A DNA stretch of 64,000 bases from Galerina marginata. Taxonomy: Eukaryota; Basidiomycota; Agaricomycetes; Agaricales; Galerinaceae. Shown one piece after another: positions 54,185 through 64,000 of this stretch. The notes beneath the pieces were generated by a model. It had not been told where the DNA came from. It searched no databases and saw only the letters and a list, made by a program, of their open reading frames with translations. The DNA is taken from the NCBI GenBank assembly GCA_023014335.1, contig JAECYW010000003.1, positions 3,162,001-3,226,000 on the forward strand, in the 5' to 3' direction. Positions within the stretch are counted from its first letter, which is position 1. Each line of letters opens with the position of its first letter. The translations under genes were made by a program, and so were the position numbers.

Positions 54185-56556
54185 CTATGAAATGAGATTT
54201 GTCTTTATAAGATTTTGTCGCATTAGCATATCTTTGACTGGGAAGAGTGGATTATTTGGTAAATCTTATGACAAAGTCATTGAGAAGACGTACGATTTGA
54301 GAGAATGTATTTTGTTGACTTGGTATCCTATAATTAGACGCGTGAATATCCTACCAATGAAAGTTAGAGCGTTAGTGATGGAGTGGTGCTGACCGTTACT
54401 GTGGTGAAATGACAGTAATAGACACGAGGCGATGATGACTTCTCTTGAAGAATACCACCTGCGGAAAATTATGAGAACATATAAGGAAGCATCCTAGATA
54501 CCACGCACCGAACTTCCTCTTCAAATCTACGACATCGCATTAATTAGCTTTCTTAGGCACAGAACTTATTCTGGGAGAGATGATACTCACAGGCAGTTGT
54601 GTTATCAACATCATTCGGTCGATCTCCGTAAGATATCACATAGTCTTTCAACTTAATGCCAGAGGCGAGTTTGGTCCGAAGGATATCGATCTTGTTCAAG
54701 AATAGGATGATGTTTGTGTTCTTGAGAAGCGGGTTTGAAACGATCATAGTCCAAAGTTTGAATGAATCTTCCTGAACAGTGGAACGGCTTTTGAGTTACG
54801 CCGGTCGGCGTATCTTGGAGGGCTCAACTTACCAATCTGTTGACTTTATGATCTTCTTCAAGAACCTGATCAAAGCAGCTGTAATGATACCAAGAACTTC
54901 AGCGACGCTCTCCATTTAGAAGACGACAGGCTATCCACCTTATCGGCGCCAGGAAAATAATAGCATCCATATCGTCAAAGTAAGGGGCCCAGGCAGCTAA
55001 TAATGGAAATGGAGCATGAGCGGTTCGGTGGAGAATCATAGAATCAACGATGGCCGTACCACGCTGTTAAACAATTGTGGTTAGTACCAAGTACAGCCAT
55101 CTTGAGGCATCACGAAACACGGACCTGAGATCTGTGCCCACCGACATCATAGACTTTCCAATCCCTTACTGAACCACCTGTGCAGGAAGATGATGAGATT
55201 AGATTCACAGGTTACCACAGAAAGACCAATACGGACTGGTTGCGATTTTGAAGAGATGCTCGCTGACACCTTGGAGAAATCAGCACCACATCAGGGAAGT
55301 GAGATTGAAAGATTACCCAAAGTCTTTAATCGGGCGTGGAGAATATCATCTAGAAATAGTTTTTCATATACACATATTTCTGACGGGCGTAGTCATCGTC
55401 TTACGTACCATCAGTAGGAATATATCGAGGTGCTGTAACTCGCTCTAGTGAATCCAAAAAGCTGAACGGAAATTAGGTTAACGTTTAGGATGTGCGGTAA
55501 GCGACTTACTACTCAGAGAGATCCTCACTCCGCATGCTTTGCTTCGCCAGTAACTGTCTGATCACGGTGTCGTTCCACAACTTTATCATATCCTGCGAGC
55601 ACGCGTTGAGGGTGGCCCAAGGGTCCTCAGGATCATCCCAGTCTATTCCATCTGCGCTATCAAAGCTAGTCCGCGTTTCCGACTTTATTAATCGATTGAA
55701 AGCATTCTTCCATGGTATCGTTGAGTTAATTGCAATCTCCTTTAGCGCACCTTTTGACGGAAGAAGATCGGAAATTACGCCATGTCCACTACGCGGGGTG
55801 GCTTCGACTTCACCGGCCCCGGCAGTGGTCATGCGACGTATCAGGTTCTTTTCGACTTGAGTCAGAGGCTGTAGTCGCGCTTTGATGCTAAGGAGTTCTG
55901 GCGTCAGAAGAGGTGCCTTTTTCGGGTTCGAAGGAGAAATGGGGGAATAATTTTCCTGATTCTCGACGCGTGTCATGGCATCAAGGATGCTGCGAAAGGA
56001 TTGGACCACGTTCAGCTGGATGACAGCTCGCCATGATGCTCGTTCCGCCCTAAATGACTGCAATGGCATGAGCTAATCCGTCGCCAAAAGTAGAGTTCGA
56101 TAATAACGCACCTTTGGATCATACATGAGCTGAAAGTCTAAGCGTCAAATCGAGTCATTAATACAACATGCACGCGGTTTAAAGTAACATCCACACACTC
56201 TTTAGAGTCGTGGATTTGCCTACATGGGGCATGTTCAGTTCTAATACACCGACACACGACTGTACAACTCACCTGATTCGCTTTGGCCTATACACATTGA
56301 GCAATGTTAGTCCGCACGACCATTTCCGACGATGCCTCGTCTCACCTAAGAGAAGAATCTTGATCGGTTTCGGCCCCTTCCTCTCGTTCACCCGGGCTCT
56401 CTCTATTTCTTCGTCGATGCCGTCCGAAATTTCTTTGGCGACACGTTCCAACGCAAGTCTTGCGTTCCGTTCATCGAGAGTCTCAAAGATCGGCGGCTGT
56501 ATGGAAAGTGGATCACTGTCGTCCGGCGACAGACGCGCCATTACCTGGGCTTGCAT
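54185..56556 (-). CDS. Divergent heterotrimeric G-protein alpha subunit
   Basis: Fifteen exons on the minus strand give 492 residues: 56346-56556, 56273-56287 (15 nt), 56199-56219, 56112-56137, 55513-56057, 55409-55461, 55317-55349, 55125-55177, 54939-55063, 54833-54878, 54591-54771, 54509-54526, 54394-54458, 54294-54327, 54185-54237. The P-loop LLLGQSESGKSTTLK is assembled from exons 1-3; switch I region RLKTLGGS; switch II DVGGHRSQ (~312); NKID (~402); TTVTDTK (~464). The helical domain holds a long insert, mostly exon 5. It starts MQAQVMARLSPDD, so there is no Gly2 myristoylation site. His replaces the catalytic switch II Gln, and the C-terminus NLIKTNLIS lacks the usual receptor-coupling tail. 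These traits match a divergent G-alpha class I recall from basidiomycetes. Its signalling role is unknown; slow GTP hydrolysis is an inference. Confidence 0.9.
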
Positions 56557-59500
56557 TGGGTTCCGCGATGTGGCAATGCCTGAAAGCGCCTAGCGGGTAG
56601 GGATGAAGAAGGAAGGTCGCGAAAGATACGGACAGAAGGAAAGAGAGGCCAAAAGTTCCTTTTCGACATGGGAGTTTATAAAAAAGGAGTATTTGATATC
56701 AATTTCCCAGAACCATGGAATGTACATGCTTTCGCAGTTCAGATCAAGCAACTGCACAAGCGTGCATCACATTGTTTCCTTATCCGATACTTTCTCACGC
56801 CTAGTCGGACCGCCATCTGCCAACGACCTTAAATCGGTCATCAAACGCCCATTTATAACACGAGGATTGAATGAACGCCTAGACATTTCCAGGGTATCTC
56901 AGGGCATCTCAGGACACTTTCACTAGACCGTTCAAAGGGACCTATGGAACACAGGGATTGAGTTGGCTATCAAGGGCTCATTTATTATGGATAGATGCTC
57001 ATTTGTGCACGTAGCGACTCACTGATTTGGAGCGTCAAACTGTCAGACAATATGCAATTGTCCGACAAATGGATAACATTGAACACAGGGTACGTACCTA
57101 CATACATATGTCTTTGGCTGGCATTGTATGACGATGACTGAGTATGAAATTAGCGGTGGAGGCTTTCGGGTCACCTTCGGGTAACGAAAGAAAGCTCAAG
57201 AGTAGGTATAAAACCGTTTAGGCGCCGATATTAATCTGATTGAGAAGTCGAGCAGGAGTTAAACCGTATCTTAACTGCCCATGGTGAAACTTATATTTAC
57301 GAATGACCGTAAACAATCTCGAGTCCGGTACCAGCTCTGGCCAAGCTCTGGAAGAACGTCCATGTCGCCACTGTGGGATACTTCTAGTTTCTAAACGCCT
57401 AATCCGCGGTCTCGTTCGTTTCCGTCGGCGTGCATCAAGCATTCTTCGGAATTATCACTCTGCTTGGGACAGACTATGGAATTTCCTAAGATACTCGGGG
57501 CTTGAGAGAGCTTGAGCAATGGATTCCTCGGCGATTCCGACTTATTTCTCACCTAGCCTTACAGCCAGTTTCATAACGATAGGCCCCCATGAGTTATTGG
57601 CACCTCCCACTACCAGCATTGGCGGCTTGCTTGGTATAAGGACCAGAAAGACTGCTTTGACTAGGTCCATGTTCCCTCTACATTACTTCTATACGCTGTT
57701 CGAACTTTAAGATACATTTTCGGCAAGCGAAACACGGAATAACAGGGTAATAATTCCCATATCTCCGTTGCGTATTCTGTACCCAGGACGATCGCCTTTC
57801 CGCGAGAAATATTTGTCGACTTGTATCTCGCTAACCCGAATGACAACCACACGCCGATTCGCATGCGCTCATTATTTGTGTGCGTGCGCTTCGCCCAGTG
57901 TTTTTCTATAAATAGATATAACCCCTTTCTCGCGATCGAGAGTACGACTTGTGTGCAACTTGTGTGTCCTCGCAAATCACCTTCGACCAATTTTGTGAGC
58001 GTCAATCTGGTCGATATCTATCACGGTGGATGCCTCCCTTGGGATTCAACGGCGATGCTTAACTCATTTCATCAAATAATCAACTTGCCAACAAGAAGCC
58101 CAGCAGTCTGCCTCCCGAAGCCTGTGCACGGATGCCCTCAGTGTTCGGCGAGATGAAGTAAATTGATAATCTGTCAATAATAAGTCCCCACTCCAACTTG
58201 AACACTGTGCTCGTGCTTTGCGCAGCTCGTCGGATTACTCGGGCTTATTTAGCATTTTTGACGGAATATTACAACAAACGCTTTACGCCTCGGAGAAAAT
58301 GTCGTGCGGTCACAGCTTCTGCGCTATTTTACGAACGGCCCGAGACGCAAATCATTGACGAGATCAACAGAATCAGCAAAAAATCCAAGGACGAAGGTAT
58401 GAATTCCGTTAGGCTCTCTTTTGGTTAAGCTGCAAAAAGCCTCATGTTACTTGACTGCGAAAAAAACATTCCACTTTTCTCTCATCTGACTCGGGGTTTG
58501 GCTGGGCCACAGTTCTTCCGATGCATCACTCCAAGGAGAGTTGGGATATCCTCACGACTTGCTTGTAATGATATTATGGACACTGCTGAGGAAGCAAGTC
58601 GTAACTGCGGATCAATCCTTCACGAACGGAGTGCGCCCACGGGTATGACCACGTTTTGTGTTCCAGCTTCAACGGAACGGGGACGGCGGGATGCATTCAT
58701 TGCACCAATAGTGGCGCGATAAAGAAACCAGCGACCCGAGCTTACTCAACTACCATCCACTACCCGCGATGACCAGTCTGTCAGACTGGAACACGAGCGC
58801 ACCGCCACGACGTTGATATGCCTCGAATAAGAAGGTAATTATACGCTCCAATGCCATGATGTTGAGTTCAGGATAAGGGACCACCGGAAATAGCTGGCCT
58901 TCGTCGACTTAATCAGGTCCAAAGTAAGGGCTACCTGGAACGCCAGGCCCAACGGCGACCGTGCCCGCCCACTACATCCTCAGTCACTGAGCGGCGAGGT
59001 GAGTAAAAGATAGTGTATGACTACGCCGATAGGTCCGGAAAAAAGGCAATCTCGCCGACGCCTTGAACCCGCTACGCACAGCCTCTGGCGCCACAGTTGA
59101 CAGTGCCATCTATTATGATCGGGGATGGGGCTTCGGCATAGGCTGCTTAGAGGAAGTTGTGGAGCAGCCCGTGGCAAAAGGCATGGCGTAGATTTCATGC
59201 AGGTCTAATGCTGTCTAATGACAGAACGGCTGGCCTGGCTTCGCACCTTCGTGTGATAGGTTCCACGTTCCTTACCTGTTATGTAGTGAACGCTATCTTA
59301 AGATCTTTCGTCCAAACCATATACGAAGTACATGCGGATCTGCAGCGTGCCGACTAGGGGGGTAGGGAGCCCTGAGTAAGAAAAGGCAAAGAATCACAAG
59401 TAGGACGCTGGCTTAAAAATAAATAAGTAGTGTTGGGCTGTAAGAAGTGATGAAATGGAAGTAGTGAAGAATGAAATAATCACATCTCTGAGCGTAGAGA

Positions 59501-60818
59501 TGTGATTAAGTGCAAAATATGCGCCCAGAGGTACAGGAGGCATGTTAAGAAGCTTGTACCTACTACCTTACACCTTCGGCAGTCGGGTCGTCCGGGTTTG
59601 GCGGGCAATTATATTTCATCAAAGCCTCTTGTATTTGGAAAGCTATCGAGTTCACCGTCCTTGAAACCATTCAGCCGAATTAAAGAATAAATTGATACCG
59701 ACGACAGCGGTTGGGAGACGCCCGGGAGATGCGGTCGATGCGGCAGGGCGCGCATCGGAGTCGCATCATCAGGCAACGCTGATTCAGGCGGCGTATGATT
59801 ATCGTGCTAATCTTGGTTATCAGAGTTGCCAGTTGACCCGGATTTAAACTTGCTCGGGGCGATCATAGAGATGGCTTGCCAGTGTTCAATCGAGCAACTC
59901 ACGTTCAGGAGAGTTAAGCCTCAGGTCAAGTGGACAAACGCCACAGTGGAACAGATTTTAAGGTTCGATGGTGTCCTTCACCGCACGCTTCTGTTTACAG
60001 ATCGACGCCAGGTTCAATTGGGCATGATGCAGAAATTGTCTGGCTTGAACAGGGCCAACGATGACAGAATATTCACGAGGGGTGGTACATGTGTGGGTCG
60101 GCGTCATTCCGTGGGCGCCGGCGAGGCAACCCGCCTGAATTACATCATACATAATCATACAAAACCAGGACGCCTGTTAGGATGCTCCATTGACAGAGAG
60201 TTTGTCGGAGGGAGCGAAACTGAGCATGCGCTCACCAAGATAGGCTCGCGAGAGTTAGAACTTCGGTGCGAAACACGAAACGAAGAGCCGACAGCAGGGC
60301 AGTGAGCTCATTTCCTGACATAAGGTAAAAACAGCAGGAGAAGCTGATGAGCAGGGAATCCCGTGGATACCTAAACATCAAACATTATCGACACGAGAGA
60401 TGCTGACCCGTCGGAGCAACGGAGGGAACGATCTCAGGTGCACAGGTATTAGATCCTTCAGATCTGACAAGATCATCAAAGGACCCCAGGAGTATGTTAA
60501 TGATTTGGTAATCAGTTTGGGTTATCCCGAAAGTTTTGGTGCGCAAAGGCCCCTTAGAATGTCCCTTAACTTACGTAATCTTGTACTCAAAACATTATTT
60601 AGCTGCCAGGGGTCCCGTGAAACCATCTTTTACGACTTTTATCTCTACTTTTTTTGACTTACTTTCCTCCGAGGTCATCGATTCGACCTTGTCGGGGCGA
60701 AAGAAGTCAAAACCTGGCCCTTGGTGCCTTGGTTAACGACAAAGTCTATATAATCGACACTTCCTCGAATAGCTTCCCCAACTTCCTGCACTCCTCTCCA
60801 AAATAGAATTCAACGACA
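56557..60818. other. Long gene-poor region
   Basis: Frames up to 159 codons occur (for example 59826-60305 plus; 58444-58722 plus; 57821-58156 plus) without domains, conserved splice chains or clear starts. Base composition and frame length suggest decayed sequence. I see no gene I can support. Confidence 0.5.
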
Positions 60819-62274
60819 ATGTCCTCCTACTCATGGAACACTCTCCCCAACGAGATGAAGCTGGCTATCATCGATCTGCTCGACGAGGGGGACGTCAAAT
60901 CGCTGTCCAAAGTTGACCAGCGGACATACCAGGCTTGTGTACCCGCCCAGTTCAAGGTTCGATCTTCTCATGTGGCAAAGGTGCTTCTGACTGACTTGAT
61001 TTTAACGTCGTTTCTAGAAAGTAAAGCTGAACGATTATGAAGCCATTGAGGACTTCCTCGAAAATGTGCCCCGCAATTATTGTAGCCATATCGAAGAATT
61101 GGAGATTTGTACCATGCATAGGACCAAGTCGACCCCAGTCCTGCCTCGCGTTCGAGCAGACTCGGTCATCGCCCTCTTGTCGGCTTCACTCCGCCTCACC
61201 AAGCTCGTCCTGCGTGTCGCAGGCTCATTGGACAAGAGTGTTCTTTCTCCATTCCCCCATCTCCATAACTTGAAACATCTCTCCATTGCCAACTGCGGAG
61301 ACGAAGCCAAAGCGCCACTGTAAGTCATACTAATTTTTATTTTCCGTATCGGCCGGGATTTGAATATTTTTTTCAGGAGCGAGAGGCTTGTTGTCTCAAT
61401 GGCAATTTCGACGCGCAACCTCGAGGAGCTATCCCTCGACCGAGTTACGCGATCTAAAATGCACGCGCCGGAGCTCGAAGGCGTTTATCCCTGCCCCCCT
61501 TTGGCTTGCAATGACGAAGATATCCCGGACCACCCAACCCTCGGATCGGAGCTCTGCCTTCCTTCTCTTCTCCGTATTCCCTCTCTCCGCAAGCTGACCA
61601 TACGGGACACCCATCTAGGCCACGAAGCGTGGACTTCCATCGACGTCGCATGCCGCCTCGAATTTCTTGACATCGGGAGCTGCTACCACGAGGACGAAGG
61701 TTTCAACACGCGATGCACCGAGCGTATTATGACTGCCGTCGGACGCACAGTCGACGAATTCTCTCTCACCGCGGCTGTGTCCGATTCCGTCTTCTCTGAA
61801 CCATCAGTAACGCCGCTGCAACGCCTGCGCAAGCTTCACATCACGCCATTTTTCCCAGTCGACAGCGTGGTAGAAACCATGTCCAACCTAGCGGGTTCTC
61901 CGGTGGAGAAAATATCCGTGCAGTGCTTCGAGGAGGACGTCGTGGACATGTGCACTGCGCTCGAGGAGTTCCTTTCGCTTCGCGTCGAACGCGGACCCGA
62001 ATTTTACCACAAGCTAAAGGAGATTGATGTGTCTGTGACCGCCGCCACCGACGATGATGATGATGACGCCACACCTAGTCAAGACGAAACGGCAGAGCGG
62101 GTAGCGGCTGCGAGACACCTCCAGGACTTCTGCCGGGACCTTCAACTCGGAAGCGTGGTCGGCAAACAGGCAAAGAAGCCTTCCAAATTCTCTAGCCTCC
62201 GAAACACTGATACCCCAATCTCCTTTGTCGACGCGAAGCGCTACCCCGTCAAAGGCCGCGCTATGACTCTCTGA
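60819..62274 (+). CDS. F-box-like domain protein
   Basis: Three exons, 60819-60956, 61018-61319 and 61377-62274, give 445 residues, phases closed. It begins MSSYSWNTLPNEMKLAIIDL, a plain F-box start, then LSKVDQRTYQACVPAQFKK. Leucine-rich segments follow (LRLTKLVLRVAG; LHNLKHLSIANCGD; TRNLEELSLDRV; LRKLTIRDT; LRKLHITPFF). An acidic loop (TDDDDDDATPSQ) and a basic C-terminus finish it. The likely role is substrate choice for an SCF ubiquitin ligase. A TATA-like element (CTATATAATCG) lies about 70 bp upstream of the ATG. Confidence 0.82.
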
Positions 62275-64000
62275 GACTCATCGATCCCCTTTCTATTCAG
62301 CACTCGTGTAGACAACCGCATTATCTTTTTCTCCTTCTTGGGCATTGGGACGACATTCACGGATTCACGAAATTTATTTGATAATTTATGGAACTTATTG
62401 TACTATCTAATCTTGTACCATTGTCTATCAATTTATACCCCACAAGCATTCTCTGTACTTGTGTCTGATTCACTTTGACATGAGGGATTTATATAACTCA
62501 GTGGAGACATTCGCGCCCAAGGAGATCGACAGTTGATGGGGACTTCGAGTCATGTCAAGAGTAAAGCTCACGACCATGTCGCATCAGAATTAACGACAGA
62601 CATATCGAATATACCCAGGCGTGCTTGACTTGGACATACAGAGACGGAGACAGAGACAGATGTGAATGTAGTTGCAACTTCCATATTTACTTACTTTACC
62701 TATGTCATCTTATGACACAGAGCTCGTGAAGTGGTCAGCCGTCTTCACCCATTGGTGCTAAGGACAGTTGCTTACAAAAGTGGAAGTGGTTCGTTATTAT
62801 TTCCATTCTCCTGCGAGTCCATTCGCCCACCAAGGCCGGAAAATAAGAATGCAAAGTGCAGACAGCCGAGGAATATGTAGAGAATAACATGCCCGGGTGC
62901 CCGAGAATGGGATTATAATAAGCCTTGCCTTTGGGTAGTCATTGAAATTTCGGCGAGATAATGCGCTGCTACAATGAAGAGGCGTCGTCCGACACCGGAC
63001 GGCATAAACACAGACGAACACGACGGCACAAAGGGATTCCAATTGGATTCCAAGGCAAGCTGCGTGTGGCTGCGCCACCTCCGCGATTCTGGCCCTCCGG
63101 AACTGTGGTATAGACTACAGAAATCCTAGAAGCACTGACACAGACTTGGAATGCTGATTGCCACAGGCAGACAGAGGATTCGCCATTCGATCCACGTCTC
63201 CATTATGCGGCACAAAACCTGAAGGCTGAGTACTGAGTGGGCAATTACTAATTTACGGATATTCACTGCCCATGAACAAGGCTTGAGACTTCCCGAGTAT
63301 CGCCGTAGATCCAGAACAGCACTAAATGACAAAAACGCCAGCACAAAGCTAATGACAGTTGATAGAGCCCTTTGAGTTCGCCCCGACTCAAGAGGATCGA
63401 TCCAAAGGCTAGCCGATGACCCAACAGTGCCACACGCCGCCCTGGTCGTCGTCGATAGGCTACTTTCGCGCTCGGAGCGGAGGCACCTAAAAGTTCGCGT
63501 CTTGTCACAATCCCAGTAATATCCTGTAAGACTAGCTGTCGCATATCACCTTACCCTAGTCCGGGGAAGAAGATCAGCACTGGAACAGTTCCTGGATGAA
63601 AATTAGGCTCATGGAAAGCCAGGGCCCTCCGTCGGACACGCTCAGCCACCGTCGGGCATTCGAAAGAGAACAACAAAGGCGGGAGGTGACTTCGCCGACC
63701 ACCGGAACTGTCAATTTTCAGGTTTTACCGCCGGCATGCCGAGCCTTGCCAAAGTCTAGACAAGCGCAAACAGCGGAATCTTTGCCTCGCCATCCCTTCA
63801 TCAGCGAAAGCGCACCAACCATACCTTGCAATACATAGGCCACATGGCACTACATAGTGTAGAATTATTTTAGCCGCCTTCTATTGGAATAGGTTCACAA
63901 TAGGACCTTCTAAGGTTGACGGAGTATGGAAGGAAGACCCATCTTTGTGAACCTTGGATTCTCAACCCATTATTGAATAACCTTGTAAGGTTCCCTAATT
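62275..64000. other. Gene-free right end
   Basis: Short frames only (62797-63078 and 63263-63544 minus; 63596-63838 plus), none recognised. Near the edge, AGGTTCACAA (63891) and TTGTGAACCT (63946) form an inverted repeat, perhaps the edge of a small repeat element. Confidence 0.5.

Noticed and set aside
54123..54392. 89-codon plus-strand ORF
   Set aside because: It is antisense to the last three small exons and introns of the G-alpha gene, whose model closes exactly.
59826..60305. 159-codon plus-strand ORF as a gene
   Set aside because: No recognisable domain, no convincing splice partners and no promoter or homology clue; left inside the gene-poor region.
1..64000. CRISPR array, rRNA operon or bacterial-type operon
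   Set aside because: No regularly spaced short direct repeats or rRNA-like sequence; spliced genes show a eukaryotic nuclear genome.

Overview
The window looks like nuclear DNA of an agaricomycete (mushroom-type) basidiomycete. Genes are split by many 45-60 nt GT-AG introns and very small exons (14-33 nt). The gene families fit too: F-box-like proteins with variable C-termini, a divergent G-protein alpha subunit of basidiomycete type, a MLKL-like helical-bundle protein, and an AT-hook/DUF6729-like/DDE transposase. I recognised no tRNA, rRNA or CRISPR. Protein family names are from memory; no database was searched.

Layout. 1-2.5 kb: the 5' part of a Ser/Pro-rich coiled-coil gene and the F1Fo-ATP synthase subunit k gene (ATP19), both on the minus strand. 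2.8-5.8 kb: gene-poor DNA with two small terminal-inverted-repeat elements and a decayed copy of a MLKL-like gene. 5.8-24.4 kb: a transposon cluster. Two nearly identical 5.7 kb DNA transposons lie head to tail. Each encodes a DDE-type transposase with a WRN/DnaQ-like 3'-5' exonuclease between the second Asp and the Glu of the DDE triad. The left copy is split by a 7.2 kb LTR element with identical 458 bp LTRs and a 5 bp target duplication; it has no visible pol but carries a ~1800-codon ORF built of diverged repeats. 24.4-30 kb: a MITE, a Pro/Tyr-rich ORF, a MLKL_NTD-like gene, and a pseudogene copy of ATP19.

30-44 kb: a double-BTB protein, an RBR E3 ligase with two CCCH fingers and a C-terminal CaaX box, and a peroxisomal ABCD-type half-transporter, all on the minus strand. 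47-54 kb: an F-box-like gene, a short-chain dehydrogenase (SDR) with a wrecked tandem copy, and an RRG7-like mitochondrial nuclease-fold protein, all on the plus strand. 54-56.6 kb: a 15-exon divergent G-alpha gene on the minus strand. 60.8-62.3 kb: a second F-box-like gene. The rest is gene-poor.

The host genes do not form a pathway. The best candidates for something unusual are the exonuclease-containing transposase with its tandem arrangement, the LTR element's repetitive ORF, and the small duplicated blocks (ATP19, MLKL-like) lying on both sides of the transposon cluster. For the main genes I joined exons by hand and checked that splice phases and total lengths close to a multiple of three.
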